Assembly: GCA_030998015.1 (NCBI GenBank)
Contig: JARWMV010000086.1
Coordinates: 1 to 64,000, forward strand
Reading direction: 5' to 3'
From: Ceratorhiza oryzae-sativae
Taxonomy: Eukaryota; Basidiomycota; Agaricomycetes; Cantharellales; Ceratobasidiaceae
DNA length: 64,000 bases
The notes under the pieces are model-generated. The model was not told the DNA's origin. It saw only the letters and a program-made list of their open reading frames with translations, and made no database searches. The position numbers and the translations under genes are program-made. Shown here one piece after another: positions 1 through 13,600 of this stretch (positions within the stretch are counted from its first letter, which is position 1; the number at the start of each line of letters is the position of its first letter).

Positions 1-142
1 CCCACCAACCAACGTGAGCAATCGCAACCGTTTGCGATTGCTAGTGCGCGGCATAATATCGATATTTAGCCGCCGGCTGAAAATGACGAACGGTCGTCAT
101 TTTCTACGAGGGAATCTTTAGGATTCCCTCTAACGCCGGCGG
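1..142 (+). repeat. A element, cut by window start
   Basis: Right 142 bp of a 172-bp copy; mirror of 31475-31616. Confidence 0.9.
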
Positions 143-628
143 AAGTCATACAAATGATAACCAAAAACACCCCCAAACATGTGCAGCTACGCTGCATTGT
201 TTGGGGGTGGTTTTGGCCAAGCCTGTAAGGCCCAAAACCACCGTAAAGGTGTTTTTGGAAACACCTTTAGGTGGTTTTGGGCCCTACGGGCAGATAGGCT
301 TTATGACAAATTCCTTGTTTAAACCGGAATCTAGTATTGTTACCTCGCTTATTAGCCCATAAATCTCCTAAAATCAATCCAACTAAGATTTGCTGCAATT
401 CATCAGGAATTGTGAATTGGTTTTGCTGCTCTCTAGTAAACCGTTTGACTTTAGGTTTATCTTCATCTGATGGAGCTATTAAACTACTAGAAGAAAATAA
501 ATAAAAAATGCTGTAGCACAAAAAGATAATGAAAGTGGCAAACTTGTCACTATCTCTTTTATGAAATTAGTTAAATAAGGTAAACCTATAGAATTTTCTA
601 GGCTATATCTTAGTATGCCTGATGTTTT
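1..628 (-). pseudogene. HEG, left-arm partial copy cut by the window edge
   Basis: Mirror of 30989-31616; the C-terminal half, if present, lies before position 1. Confidence 0.75.
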
Positions 629-649
629 TCCGATATATTTAGCAGCTGC
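629..649 (-). pseudogene. atp9 5' fragment (left-arm copy)
   Basis: Mirror of 30968-30988. Confidence 0.68.
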
Positions 650-821
650 CCGCGCGCGTTAGTTGCTGGTGGGACTTGTCCCACCAACCAACGTGAGCAA
701 TCGCAACCGTTTGCGATTGCTAGTGCGCGGCATAATATCGATATTTAGCCGCCGGCTGAAAATGACGAACGGTCGTCATTTTCTACGAGGGAATCTTTAG
801 GATTCCCTCTAACGCCGGCGG
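650..821 (+). repeat. A element (172 bp)
   Basis: Left-arm mirror of 30796-30967, between atp9 leader and AAAKYIG codons. Confidence 0.92.
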
Positions 822-881
822 AGTATTTATTAGAGATCCGAAACTAACGGCTGTGTTTTTTTGTTTTTAAAATAGGTACTT

Positions 882-1810
882 TTAGAAACCTATTTCCAAC
901 TCTCTGATCGCGCCTTTAGGCGCGGCCTAAGCGCTGAGGACTCCTAAATTGGGGGGTGATTTGCGCAGGCAAATCTACACCCCCAATTTGGGGTTATATT
1001 GCATCATGCTAGGCATTTGAAATTTTAATAGTTCTTGTAACATGGCTGTTGATTTACCTGAAATTTTAATTACATGACCATTTCCATGTTTCCGCGCGCG
1101 TTAGTTGCTGGTGGGACTTGTCCCACCAACCAACGTGAGCAATCGCAACCGTTTGCGATTGCTAGTGCGCGGCATAATATCGATATTTAGCCGCCGGCTG
1201 AAAATGACGAACGGTCGTCATTTTCTACGAGGGAATCTTTAGGATTCCCTCTAACGCCGGCGGGACCCGTGCACGCCTGCGAACGCCTTGGCTTAAGCCA
1301 AGCAAGCTTGGCTCATATTGACCTTAAGGTCAATAATCAAGCCAAGGCGGCCCTGGCGTGCGCGCGGCGTCTGATTCCGAGGTACCCTGGAACTTAAAGT
1401 TCCAGGGTACCTCGCAATACCTCGCCGCGAACGCGGCCTCGATAACCATACCCACGGGTCAACAGCATGTATTTATATATAAATACAATGCTGGTTGACC
1501 CTAAGCGGGGGTATGATAAGTCCCCTGCCGCCCACGGCCGCTTTACCGATCTACCGGCAAAAAGTCCTAGGTATAATTAATTGTACCTAGGCTTTTTGCA
1601 GGGGAGGTATTATCAACACCTAAATTAGCATCTGGAGAGATTTCGATGCTTTGACTCGTTAAAGTCCCATAAAATAGATGACTAAGAATAACTATATCAC
1701 GCTTGAGGCGGAGCTGCGATCGTAGGCGGGCACGGGTCAGATCCTATTGACTGAATATAAACCACACCTGAGAAAAGTGCAGCGATATAAAGTAGAACAT
1801 TAGTTTCCAT
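882..1810 (-). pseudogene. decayed HEG (left-arm copy)
   Basis: Mirror of 29807-30735. Confidence 0.63.
1092..1263 (+). repeat. A element (172 bp)
   Basis: Left-arm mirror of 30354-30525. Confidence 0.92.
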
Positions 1811-2148
1811 TCTCCAACGCTCTCTGATCGCGCCTTTAGGCGCGGCCTAAGCGCTGAAGACTCATAAATTGGGGGTGATTTGCGCAGGCAAATCTACACC
1901 CCCAATTTGGGGTAATAAAAAAAGGAAATATTCGAAGAGAAGGTAGCACAATGGCCAAAATAAAAATAAGACCCGTTCTCGCCTGGATCAGCGCAGGGCG
2001 CTGGCCCGGGCGTCTGATTCCGACGGAATCAGACGCCGCGCGCACGCCAGGGCCGCCTTGGCTTAAGCCAGGGCGTTCGCAGGCGTGCTCGGGTCAAAAA
2101 GCATTATAACCTACTAGAGGGTAGCTGTAGCGGCCAACGGAAGAGCTA

Positions 2149-2232
2149 CGGACATGGTGAGATTCGAACTCACGACTCTTTTGGAGTAATCGTTTTCAAG
2201 ACGACCGTATTCAACCACTCTACCACATGTCC
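2149..2232 (-). tRNA. trnS(uga): tRNA-Ser(UGA), left-arm copy
   Basis: Exact mirror of 29385-29468. Confidence 0.95.
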
Positions 2233-3472
2233 TATTTTCTTTTTAACCCCCCTCTGCAGAGCGCAAAGGGGACCATTTGCGCGGTAGGCTGAATAGCCTT
2301 GTTGTTTCTCTTACCTTTCAGCATCTACCCCCCAAACAATGCAGCGCAAGCTGCATATGTTTGGGGGTCACCTGCGTCTGTGGTCGTGTTCCAGGAACAC
2401 GGCCGCAGACGGGAAGAGGTAAAACAAAAACAACCTCTGCCGAGGGCCCTAATCAACGGAAGATGACGTGTCCTCTAGCTGAAATTGTTGCACGTACGTG
2501 CAACAACTTCACGCTTGTAGAGGAGACGTCTGTGTGCGGCTTAAGCCGTACACAGACGGATCCGTCGCTTGAGGCGGAACTACCCACCATCCGGAAAGTA
2601 GGGGAGCCTTTTCCTAGGAAAATCGAACCGTGGGGCTTTTATGAACACAAATATTACACAAATTTATTTGACCCCGCCCCCATATAGTCATCGCTAGCCA
2701 TGGGCTAAAGCCCATGGCTACGCGCGGTCCCTGCTCGCTCATCGAAGATGTCCGGCAGGGACGCTCTAAAACGATGGCCATATAATTATATGGGGGGTAG
2801 CTCTTCCCAATACAGGGAACTTCTTCTCGGAAAGGGTAGAATATTCACCCTCATGCTTCGGAGCCGTCTGTGTACGGCTTAAGCCGCACACAGACGTCTC
2901 CTCTACAAGCGTGAAATTGTTGCACGTACGTGCAACAACTTCTAGGGGACGGGTCGGGAAGAGCGCGGTAAAGACTTAACAAATTTTGGGAGCAATAGCC
3001 ATTCATCATTACATGCCCCGAAGGGCCCGAAAGGGATGATGGCCCCGAAGGGAAATAATCTTCGCTTCCTTTTTAAGTTGAAGTCCAAGAAGCTAAAAAA
3101 ATATAGCCCGCGGCAGTAAGGACTTTGATTCCGAGGTAGCCTGGAACCTCGGGGGTCCAGGCTACCTCGCAATACCCCGCCTCCTGGATCTCTAGAGATC
3201 CAGGGAGCGGAGCTGCCCTAGAGGGACTGGATGTCGCGGATCCGCCGATTACGATCGTGCTAGCACGATCCTCCATCGGAATAATTGACGGAAGTTGATC
3301 TGGTCAGACCAACTGACTTTTTTGCAGACGTCAATTTTCCATCGGCGGCATCTCTTTTAAAAACTTTTGCTATTTTTATAAACTATATTTCTCCTCGTTT
3401 TACCGTCTCGTGTCAACATCGTTCCGTGGTTTGCTTCCATGCAAGATTTATAAAATCTTGCTGGACCTGTAT

Positions 3473-3694
3473 CCGCCGGCGTTAGAGGGAATCCTCAGAT
3501 GAGGTAGCCTTGACCATGAGTCTCATGGTCCAGGCTACCTCCCATAAAGATTCCCTCGTAGAAAATGACGACCGTTCGTCATTTTCAGCCGGCGGCTAAA
3601 TATCGATATTATGCCGCGCACTAGCAATCGCAAACGGTTGCGATTGCTCACGTTGGTTGGTGGGACAAGTCCCACCAGCAACTAACGCGCGCGG
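3473..3694 (-). repeat. A element (222 bp)
   Basis: Left-arm mirror of 27923-28144; long form. Confidence 0.92.
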
Positions 3695-4642
3695 GCCCCC
3701 GCTCTATCGTCGGCCCTGGCACCTAGGTTATCCCTAGGATTTACAGAGAGTAGGCTCGTCGCCTGAAGGGCGGCCTCGTGTACTGTAACCTCCGTGGAGG
3801 AGTATGCCGCGGTAAAGACGGCAAGGCACCGCCCGTGTAGGATCATGGATTTGGAGATCTTCGGGATGTAGATTAATCCCCATCTGAAAGACGGGAGGCT
3901 TTGCACTCCAAAATTTATTCCTCCACCGAAAGGATAACTTGTGACCCCCAATAAGGCAATGGCCTCCCAATGCGTCACAAACGTATTGGGGGGGGCCATT
4001 ACCTACACCAATCCTTGACATTTCCTAAGGAATTGTCAAGGAATGGCAGTTTGGGGTCAACAGCATGTATTTATATATAAATACAATGCTGGATGACCCT
4101 ACACGCATCGGCTGAAATCTTGGTTTACACCTAAGATTTGGCCGATGCGTGGGGGGTCAATGGCGCCACAAGTTTTGTGGCGCGCATTGCAATCATTGGG
4201 GGTCTTCTGTCATTTGGTGGTGATTCCACCTCCAAGCGCGGCCTTTACCGGGAGCTAACGAAAAACGCTAAAATTATCAGCGTATTGACTGTTCGGTCGT
4301 CTGTGATGTCCGACAGCCAACCGCTCTTAGGCCGCCCTGCGGGCGATCAAAGAGCGCGGAGGGAAAAAGTTCACGGTTACCGTCCGGTCAACAAAGTTAA
4401 CACGAGACGGTAAACTTAGGTACCCGCCGATGGAGGATCGTGCTAGCACGATCGTAATCGCCGGATCCGCGGCATACTGCCGCGGGGTACCCTTCGGTAC
4501 CCTTCCAGTCATTGTCTGTTATACACAATTAGCTTTGAGGGAACCAAAGTAAGGGGTTCCAGTAATTAATAAGGGGATTATTGTTAAATTAAATAAAGAG
4601 TTAGGAATAAAACTTAAATTTATGTCTACGAAAACCAATGAG

Positions 4643-7600
4643 TTAAGATCCCCACCAATAAACTGACACAAATAAAAACAACCATACTACATCAACAAAA
4701 TCGGTTTTAATTGCACATAAACTAATTAATTTTATAAACCATTGAACTGGGCATATACGGTCTTACTATATTTGCCAATTGTGTTGTAGAAGACGACCAA
4801 ACATATATTCGGTTTCTGGGCAGCCGCATAGCGCGCTGCTGGGCAGCCGCATAGCGCGCTGCTGGGCAGCCGCATAGCGCGCTGCTGGGCAGCCGCATAG
4901 CGCGCTGCTGGGCAGCCGCATAGCGCGCTGCTGGGCAGCCGCATAGCGCGCTGCTGGGCAGCCGCATAGCGCGCTGCTGGGCAGCCGCATAGCGCGCTGC
5001 TGGGCAGCCGCATAGCGCGCTGCTGGGCAGCCGCATAGCGCGCTGCTGGGCAGCCGCATAGCGCGCTGCTGGGCAGCCGCATAGCGCGCTGCTGGGCAGC
5101 CGCATAGCGCGCTGCTAGAATGAATGCTACATTTTAGACCGAATTTGTCTTGAAGAACATTTACAAGTAATTGGACTTCTTCGGCCGAAAAAGCGTTTGT
5201 AGCGAAATGGAAGCCTTGTTTATTTTTTCCCCCATCGTCGCATACCCAATAGGCTAATGAGATGGGAGTCAACAACTCAGAAATGTTGCTGGGTACTACT
5301 TTAGTCCCATTTACGTACCACAGTGCTTGTACAGAATTCCATGAAGAAAGAGATTGAGTAGAAAATTGATACCACTTATGAGCAGTTCCTTTAACTATTG
5401 ACTGTCCCTGACTAGGGGCAGCCATCAACACAACCCCAAGATCTTTAAATAAAGAAAATACATGATTTAAATAGTCTAAATGAACTTCACCTTGAGCAAA
5501 TTTGAAATAAGTCCATTTCCTCAAGGGCAGCATGTCCGCCGGCGTTAGAGGGAATCCTCAGATGAGGTAGCCTTGACCATGAGTCTCATGGTCCAGGCTA
5601 CCTCCCATAAAGATTCCCTCGTAGAAAATGACGACCGTTCGTCATTTTCAGCCGGCGGCTAAATATCGATATTATGCCGCGCACTAGCAATCGCAAACGG
5701 TTGCGATTGCTCACGTTGGTTGGTGGGACAAGTCCCACCAGCAACTAACGCGCGCGGGTATATAAACCCTCCGCGCTCTTTGATCGCCCGCAGGGCGGCC
5801 TAAGCGCGGAGGGCTCAACTAATCGATGATTTGCGAAGGCAAATCTACACCCTGCCTAGAGAACTGCGCTTTAGCGCACGTCTTGGCAGGGGTATCGATT
5901 AGCGGGGTACATATAAATACAATGCTGGCTGAAGTAGTTGCACATACGTGATGTGCAACTATTTCTAGAGGCCCCACCTTCGTATTTTTTAACTAACACA
6001 CCATCACCTAATAAGAACCCAGTCATTGCTTGTTCGACGTAACTAGCTTTGGGGGAATTTTGATATGGAGTGTTTGGAAGTAGGGGTGGAACTGTAGATA
6101 AATTTAATAAAGAAAAATAAGTTGTAAATAAACCAGCATCTTCAAGACATGTTTCCATGCAAGATTTATAAAATCTTGCTGGACCTGTGTTAGAATTTCT
6201 ACAAAACTCAGCAAAAAATAGTAATAACCATACCCCTCCGCGCTCTTTGATCGCCCGCAGGGCGGCCTAAGCGCGGAGGGCTCAACTAATCGATGATTTG
6301 CGAAGGCAAATCTACATCGATTAGCGGAGAATAGTAACAAAATCAGTTCAGCCAATTATTAATTTATGGCAACCCGGACTTTTTCTTATCCTAGGTTATC
6401 CCTAGGTCATCACGTAAAGTCTCTGAAGAAACTTCATAAAAGTTTCTTGCTGATAATCCCTCTTAAGATTTTTACATACCGTGTTTCATACCCCCGCTTA
6501 GGGTCAACCAGCATTGTATTTATATATAAATACATGCTGTTGACCCGTGGGTATGGTTATCGAGGCCGCGTTCGCGGCGAGGTATTGCGAGGTACCCTGG
6601 AACTTTAAGTTCCAGGGTACCTCGGAATCAGACGCCGCGCGCACGCCAGGGCCGCCTTGGCTTAAGCCAAGGCGTTCGCAGGCGTGCACGGGTCATAGTA
6701 GTACTTAAGTAGATATGGACGCTTCAGCACAAAGTGATGTTCGATAACAATTCACATCGTTAAAGGGCATTTCGGTTGATTTTTTTTGCCAGTAAAGTAT
6801 AGCAGATTCAAATCCTAAATGGTGTGCATCTGTTAAATGGTAGGCAATAATTCTAAAGAATCCAACTAATATAAAGATTGTACCTACAATCACGTGTACA
6901 AATTGTTATCATAATACGTTTAATATTATTTCAACAGCTCACGCTGTTGTTCAGACTATGTCTTCAATGTGTGAATGACTAAAAACAGTTCTATTTACAC
7001 ATTGGAGGGCGTTCGTGGAAAGATTATTGTTAACATAAAACTCACTTTCTAGTCGTTGAACCTTCAAATATTAATCTTTATTTGCATATTTCCGCGCGCG
7101 TTAGTTGCTGGTGGGACTTGTCCCACCAACCAACGTGAGCAATCGCAACCGTTTGCGATTGCTAGTGCGCGGCATAATATCGATATTTAGCCGCCGGCTG
7201 AAAATGACGAACGGTCGTCATTTTCTACGAGGGAATCTTTATGGGAGGTAGCCTGGACCATGAGACTCATGGTCAAGGCTACCTCATCTGAGGATTCCCT
7301 CTAACGCCGGCGGGACCCGTGCACGCCTGCGAACGCCTTGGCTTGCCAAGGCGGCCCTGGCGTGCGCGCGGCTCGCCGCGAACGCGGCCTCGTTAACAAT
7401 GCCCACGGGTCGTTGACCCTCCGCTTTATTACCCCTGCCAAGACGTGCGCTAAAGCGCAGTTCTCTAGGCAGGGCGGCTGAAATCTTGGGTTACACCTAA
7501 GATTTTAGCCGATAGAGCGGGGGCCCGCGCGCGTTAGTTGCTGGTGGGACTTGTCCCACCAACCAACGTGAGCAATCGCAACCGTTTGCGATTGCTAGTG

Positions 7601-10600
7601 CGCGGCATAATATCGATATTTAGCCGCCGGCTGAAAATGACGAACGGTCGTCATTTTCTACGAGGGAATCTTTATGGGAGGTAGCCTGGACCATGAGACT
7701 CATGGTCAAGGCTACCTCATCTGAGGATTCCCTCTAACGCCGGCGGGCGGCAGACTCCAATCACTGCACGGCTTAGGCCGCGGCCGCTGAAACCCACCCT
7801 ATGGGTGGGATCGGGAAAGGTTTACCCTGACAAAATATGATTATTTTAATCAAAATAAAGTAAAACTTACTGCAGCATCTACCCCCCAAACAATGCAGCG
7901 CAAGCTGCATATGTTGGTAATGGCCCCCCCCAATACGTTTGTGACGCATTGGGAGGCCATTGCCTTATTGGGGGTCACCTGCGCTGCAGTTTGAAATAAT
8001 TATGTTTTAATATTAGCTTGGCTGCATATTGTCCTAATAAATTTTAGGAGGTCCATGCAATTAACCCTCTTTTCTGTCAAAATAAATATAAAGATAGAAA
8101 TGCACTTAACAGTGAGAGTGAAATTTAAATTTATAATTTTTATAAATTCCACCATTAATTAAGCAATTTTTAATTTTAGCTCTATATAAGTGTAAAATTC
8201 TACTACATTCACTAATACTTGAAAAAACATACTCATTATTTAGACTATCCACCTGCCAGCTAGTCCAGACCTATTTTAAATCGCATCATGGGTGGCATAT
8301 GCGGTGCCAACAAATTTTGCAATACAGGAAGAGATTTAGACCCTAACCCTGTCGTCAGCGTGTACAAGTACACGCTGCTAGGGAACCTCTTCCCCTCCGC
8401 GCTCTTTGATCGCCCGCAGGGCGGCCTAAGCGCGGAGGGCTTCGGAGCCGTCTGTGTACGGCTTAAGCCGCACACAGACGTCTCCTCTACAAGCGTGAAA
8501 TTGTTGCACGTACGTGCAACAACTTCTAGGGGACGGGTCTGGAATTCGTATTCTAAAATTTGACCCACTTTTATTAATAGTACAATTCAAACCCCCGCTT
8601 AGGGTCATCCAGCATTGTATTTATATATAAATACATGCTGTTGACCCGAGGGGTTTGGTTATCGAGGCCGCGTTCGCGGCGAGGTATTGCGAGGTACCCT
8701 GGAACTTTAAGTTCCAGGGTACCTCGGAATCAGACGCCGCGCGCACGCCAGGGCCGACTTGGCTTGATTATTGACCTTAAGGTCAATATGAGCCAAGGCG
8801 TTCGCAGGCGTGCACGGGTCAAATTGAATTTATCATTTAAAACTTTAACTAGAAGGTTTACCTCATCCCCTCCGCGCTCTTTGATCGCCCGCAGGGCGGC
8901 CTAAGCGCGGAGGGCTCAACTAATCGATGATTTGCGAAGGCAAATCTACACCCTGCCTAGAGAACTGCGCTTTAGCGCACGTCTTGGCAGGGGTATCGAT
9001 TAGCTGGGTATAGTAAAAGACTCTGTAGAAATATTAATACATCGGTGTGTATTGCAGAAGCCTCCGGCGTCGCATATTCAGTAAGCTAAGCTTGCTTCGG
9101 TAATAAGATCCGAAATATTAGCTGGCACTATTTTGGTTTTGCCTGAATAAAATAGATCAAATATTTCCCCAAAACAAGGCCCGCGCGCGTTAGTTGCTGG
9201 TGGGACTTGTCCCACCAACCAACGTGAGCAATCGCAACCGTTTGCGATTGCTAGTGCGCGGCATAATATCGATATTTAGCCGCCGGCTGAAAATGACGAA
9301 CGGTCGTCATTTTCTACGAGGGAATCTTTATGTTGAGGTAGCCTGGACTCATGGTCAAGGCTACCTCAAGTTAGGATTCCCTCTAACGCCGGCGGAAGTT
9401 CTAAAAACAACCCTAGAATACACTTTACCTGTTCTTTTGTCAACCGGAGGGTTGTACGTTTTGGAAACTGTAGACCCCCAATAATTGCAATGTCGCCATT
9501 GACCCCCCAAACTGCCATTCCTTGACAATTCCTTAGGAAATGTCAAGGATTGATGTTTGGGGGGCAGTAGGACAAAAATCTTTAAATCGGTCGTAAACCT
9601 CCATCCAACTCTCTGATCGCGCCTTTAGGCGCGGCCTAAGCGCTGAGGACTCCTAAATTGGGGGGTGATTTGCGCAGGCAAATCTACACCCCCAATTTGG
9701 GGTTAGATAGTCAACATGTATCAAACCTTGTTTAAACTCTAATCGAGCATTTACATTTTGTTTATTAATGAATAAATCACCAAGTGAAAGACCAACTAAT
9801 ATGGATTTTAAATCCTCAGAAATAGTCAATAGCCCCCCAATGCGTTACCAAGCCTGTAAGGCCAGCGTATTGGGGGGTCAATTGTGATTGCTCTAATTTA
9901 GTCAAACGATGAGGTTTATCATCAGCCGGTTTAATGGGAAGTATTGAAGAAAATAAGATTTGAGTTACCGCTGGAGCCAGTGTGTCTGTTAATTATGATC
10001 CAATAAGACCGAGTAGGCCAAATGAAAATACTATTTTTAAAATAGTTGTAAAGGTAACTCCACTAAATATAAATAAAATTTTTCGTACATTTATTTTGAA
10101 AGGGGCCATACGTGTTAACCCGTGTAATCCAGTGCTTGCAAAGAATACAGTACCAAATACAGAATCACTCATTGAGAAACTTGCTTGCATATACTCTAGT
10201 CCTTGTAGACCCGTAAATGCTATAGCTAATACTAATGTTAAGAATGTTCCTAAGATAGCTCCATTTCTATTTCCTTGGATTAAAGCATGGTGAGCATAAG
10301 TAATAGTTGCCAAATCTCTTGCTATATAAACTAAAAATCACTCAGTATTATCTGGACCCAGGCCGGATCCTTAGAACTAGCAGAAGGCCCTGAGTTAGTT
10401 TAAACCCGACCAAGTGTGCCGTGGCGGAATAATTTAGAAGTCTTACCCCTGCCAAGACGTGCGCTAAAGCGCAGTTGCCCGGGCAGGGGATTATATAACC
10501 CATTAAGAAAAATTACCCTACTGCCCCCCAAACATGTGCAGCTACGCTGCATTGTTTGGGGGGCATCCGCCCCCCAATAAGGTAATGGCCCCCCCAATAC

Positions 10601-13600
10601 GTTTGTGACGCATTGGGAGGCCATTGCCTTGTTGGGGGTCTACTGGGGAGGGTATTTTCAGAGATTTCGACTGTACATTAAGCATTTGATTTATATTTAA
10701 TCAAACACCCACCTATGATCCAGTCAGTAGCGATCTAAGTAAACCTATTTTATTAAAATAAGCCCCACCGTTGGTTAGCCGAATGAAGGTGGTCTGACTA
10801 GACCAACTTTCTTCAGCTTTACCATCGTTTTGACTGATGCTGGTCTAAGGTCCAGCAAGATTTTATAAATCTTGCATGGAGACAGACCAGCTCCGCCTCA
10901 AGCGTGAAGTTGTTGCACGTACGTGCAACAATTTCAGCTAGAGGACAAGTCAAAAATCCGTTGGGAGGGGTTGTAATTAAGTTTAAATAAAACGACGGTC
11001 TTAGAGCCAGACTGCCCCGTTAACCGTTTTCATAAGTGTCGCCAAGATAACTTCAGATTATCTCCTTATTTTAATATAAGCTAGATTAGGTTTATATTTA
11101 TTATTTAACATAAGATATAACGTTTGTAATCTAGGACTATGTGAATTTTTTTAATATTAACGGTACAATAAGCCAAGCATAATTTTATTTAAGCAAATAA
11201 TGGTAAATTTGGATTTTTAGATATCCTGCAGGATATCTCGAAATCGGTTCCTGACCCGTCCCCTAGAAGTTGTTGCACGTACGTGCAACAATTTCACGCT
11301 TGTAGAGGAGACGTCTGTGTGCGGCTTAAGCCGTACACAGACGGCTCCGAAGCTTGAGGGTGAATACTCTTCGACAGGGTTAGGGTAATTTTCATTCCAG
11401 GAGTCCTCAGCGCTTAGGCCGCGCCTAAAGGCGCGATCAGAGAGTTGGAGAAATTAAATTAAAGTGAAAACACGAGTTATTTTGTCTAGATTATTTGACC
11501 CTTCAGAAAAAGGTAAAATTCTAAACTTTACTCACCACCCGACACGCTTGACAAAGGCCTCCCAATGCGTTACCAAGCCTGTAAGGCCAGCGTATTGGGA
11601 GAGCCTTTACCCCCCCCAAACAATGCAGCATAGCTGCATCAGTTTGGGGGGTCAAAGGTGTTAAATGTGTCCTGGCGTTGAGCGTTCTGCACCACGTTTA
11701 CCGATACTTGTCGGCAGAGTACCGGCAAATGGACCAGATGCAATGTTCACCGCATATCTGTGGCAAATGGAACAAAATATGAGCTGCATCGTTTTAAACT
11801 TTCTTAATTTGCATCTCTTCGAAATGCAGGTAAGTCTAGGTTCAAAATTTGCAAGCAGCTATTTTGGACTAATTAATCGCCTAACATCGGGTTCATCCGT
11901 GGCTGCCCTAAAGGTAAAAATGAAATCTTTACCAGTTAAGGCCTCAGAAAAAAACTTTTAGAAAAAGTTAGCCTCGTAACTAAGATTAGTTTGAAATATT
12001 TTTCCACTTTAAAAAGTACGAAAATAAAATATTTCAATGACTACTTCTTTTATAATCCCTAGATTAAAGATATAAGTCAATTTTAGAGTCCACAGGGCTA
12101 ATGCCTATAAAAACTATAATATTGTGCTTTAGGCGCATGATAAATAAAAAATTTCACATTTGTGGCAAACACCACTAGATAGAAGTAAAATAGTATTAAG
12201 TAGAGGGATAGCAAAAGGATCTAAAGGTTCGATCCCTACTGGAGGCCAACTACTTCCTAATTCGATTGTAGGAGCTAAACTTGAGTGAAAGTACGCCCAG
12301 AATACTGATACAAAAGCAAAAACTTCTGAAACAATAAATAAAGCAACACCCATAGTCAATCCTCTTTGAACGAAAGAAGTGTGGTGTCCTTCATATGTCA
12401 ATATAACCCCAAATTGGGGGTGTAGATTTGCCTGCGCAAATCACCCCCAATTTAGGAGTCCTCAGCGCTTAGGCCGCGCCTAAAGGCGCGATCAGAGAGT
12501 TGGAATTTGGATTATTATTATATACATTCTGCATAATATGTCAACAGTAGCCGCCATAAAAAAATTGTATATTTTCACATATAATCTCTGGGGAGCCCAT
12601 TCGGAAGGGGTTTGATACAGCTATAACCAGGTAAAGTTATCGATGCTTCGCAACACCCACTCGGAGACTCCTGCTGATTGTCCATTTTATTAATTTAAGA
12701 TTATCACATTTTTAATTAGTACTTAAATTTTTTCGCTTACCCGGCCGCCAAGAATTGGTTGTCCTTGCCAATTTGGGAAGTTAATGGATTTCCAGCATTT
12801 AGTGAAATTTAAAGAAGGCACATATTTTTATTACCCCAAATTGGGGGTGTAGATTTGCCTGCGCAAATCACCCCCCAATTTAGGAGTCCTCAGCGCTTAG
12901 GCCGCGCCTAAAGGCGCGATCAGAGAGTTGGATTTTTAATAGGAATTTAAAAAATCCGAGTCTTTATTTGAATCGTTTAGAATTCATACCCTCGAGAATC
13001 GATGTAGATTTGCCTTCGCAAATCTTACCCCCCCAATGCGTTTGTGACGCATTGGGAGGCCATTGCCTTGTTGGGGGTCTACTGCCACCCAAATGGGGGG
13101 TCAATGGCGACATTGCAATTATTGGGGGTCACCGTCGACGGTACTCGCCCTGCCTAGGCAACTGCGCTTTAGCGCACGTCTTGGCAGGGGTAAGAATGCA
13201 AAGCATTCTCGGCCGCACCGTCTGCCCCCCGATATTGTAATGCCCGCCGGCGTTAGAGGGAATCCTCAGATGAGGTAGCCTTGACCATGAGTCTCATGGT
13301 CCAGGCTACCTCCCATAAAGATTCCCTCGTAGAAAATGACGACCGTTCGTCATTTTCAGCCGGCGGCTAAATATCGATATTATGCCGCGCACTAGCAATC
13401 GCAAACGGTTGCGATTGCTCACGTTGGTTGGTGGGACAAGTCCCACCAGCAACTAACGCGCGCGGCAATGTCGGGGGTCGACGGTTAGATTCTATAGATT
13501 TTATCATCGTTCTACCAGATTCTGTTAAATGTTCTTTAGATATAATCAGTTTATATATTTTTCCCCAATCCTTAAAATCTTTACCTTTAGTTCCCAATAG

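Larger units (their letters stand above)
4722..6355 (-). pseudogene. LAGLIDADG HEG of cox3 intron 4 (left-arm copy)
   Basis: Mirror of 25262-26895. The 23-bp array is at 4818-5116 with the same 13 copies, so even repeat number is shared by the two arms. Confidence 0.8.

Noticed and set aside
4722..5105. Alternative long frames reading [14 protein letters not shown] repeats as a protein
   Set aside because: They are translations of the 23-bp tandem array in all frames; the flanking HEG codons identify the array as an insert.
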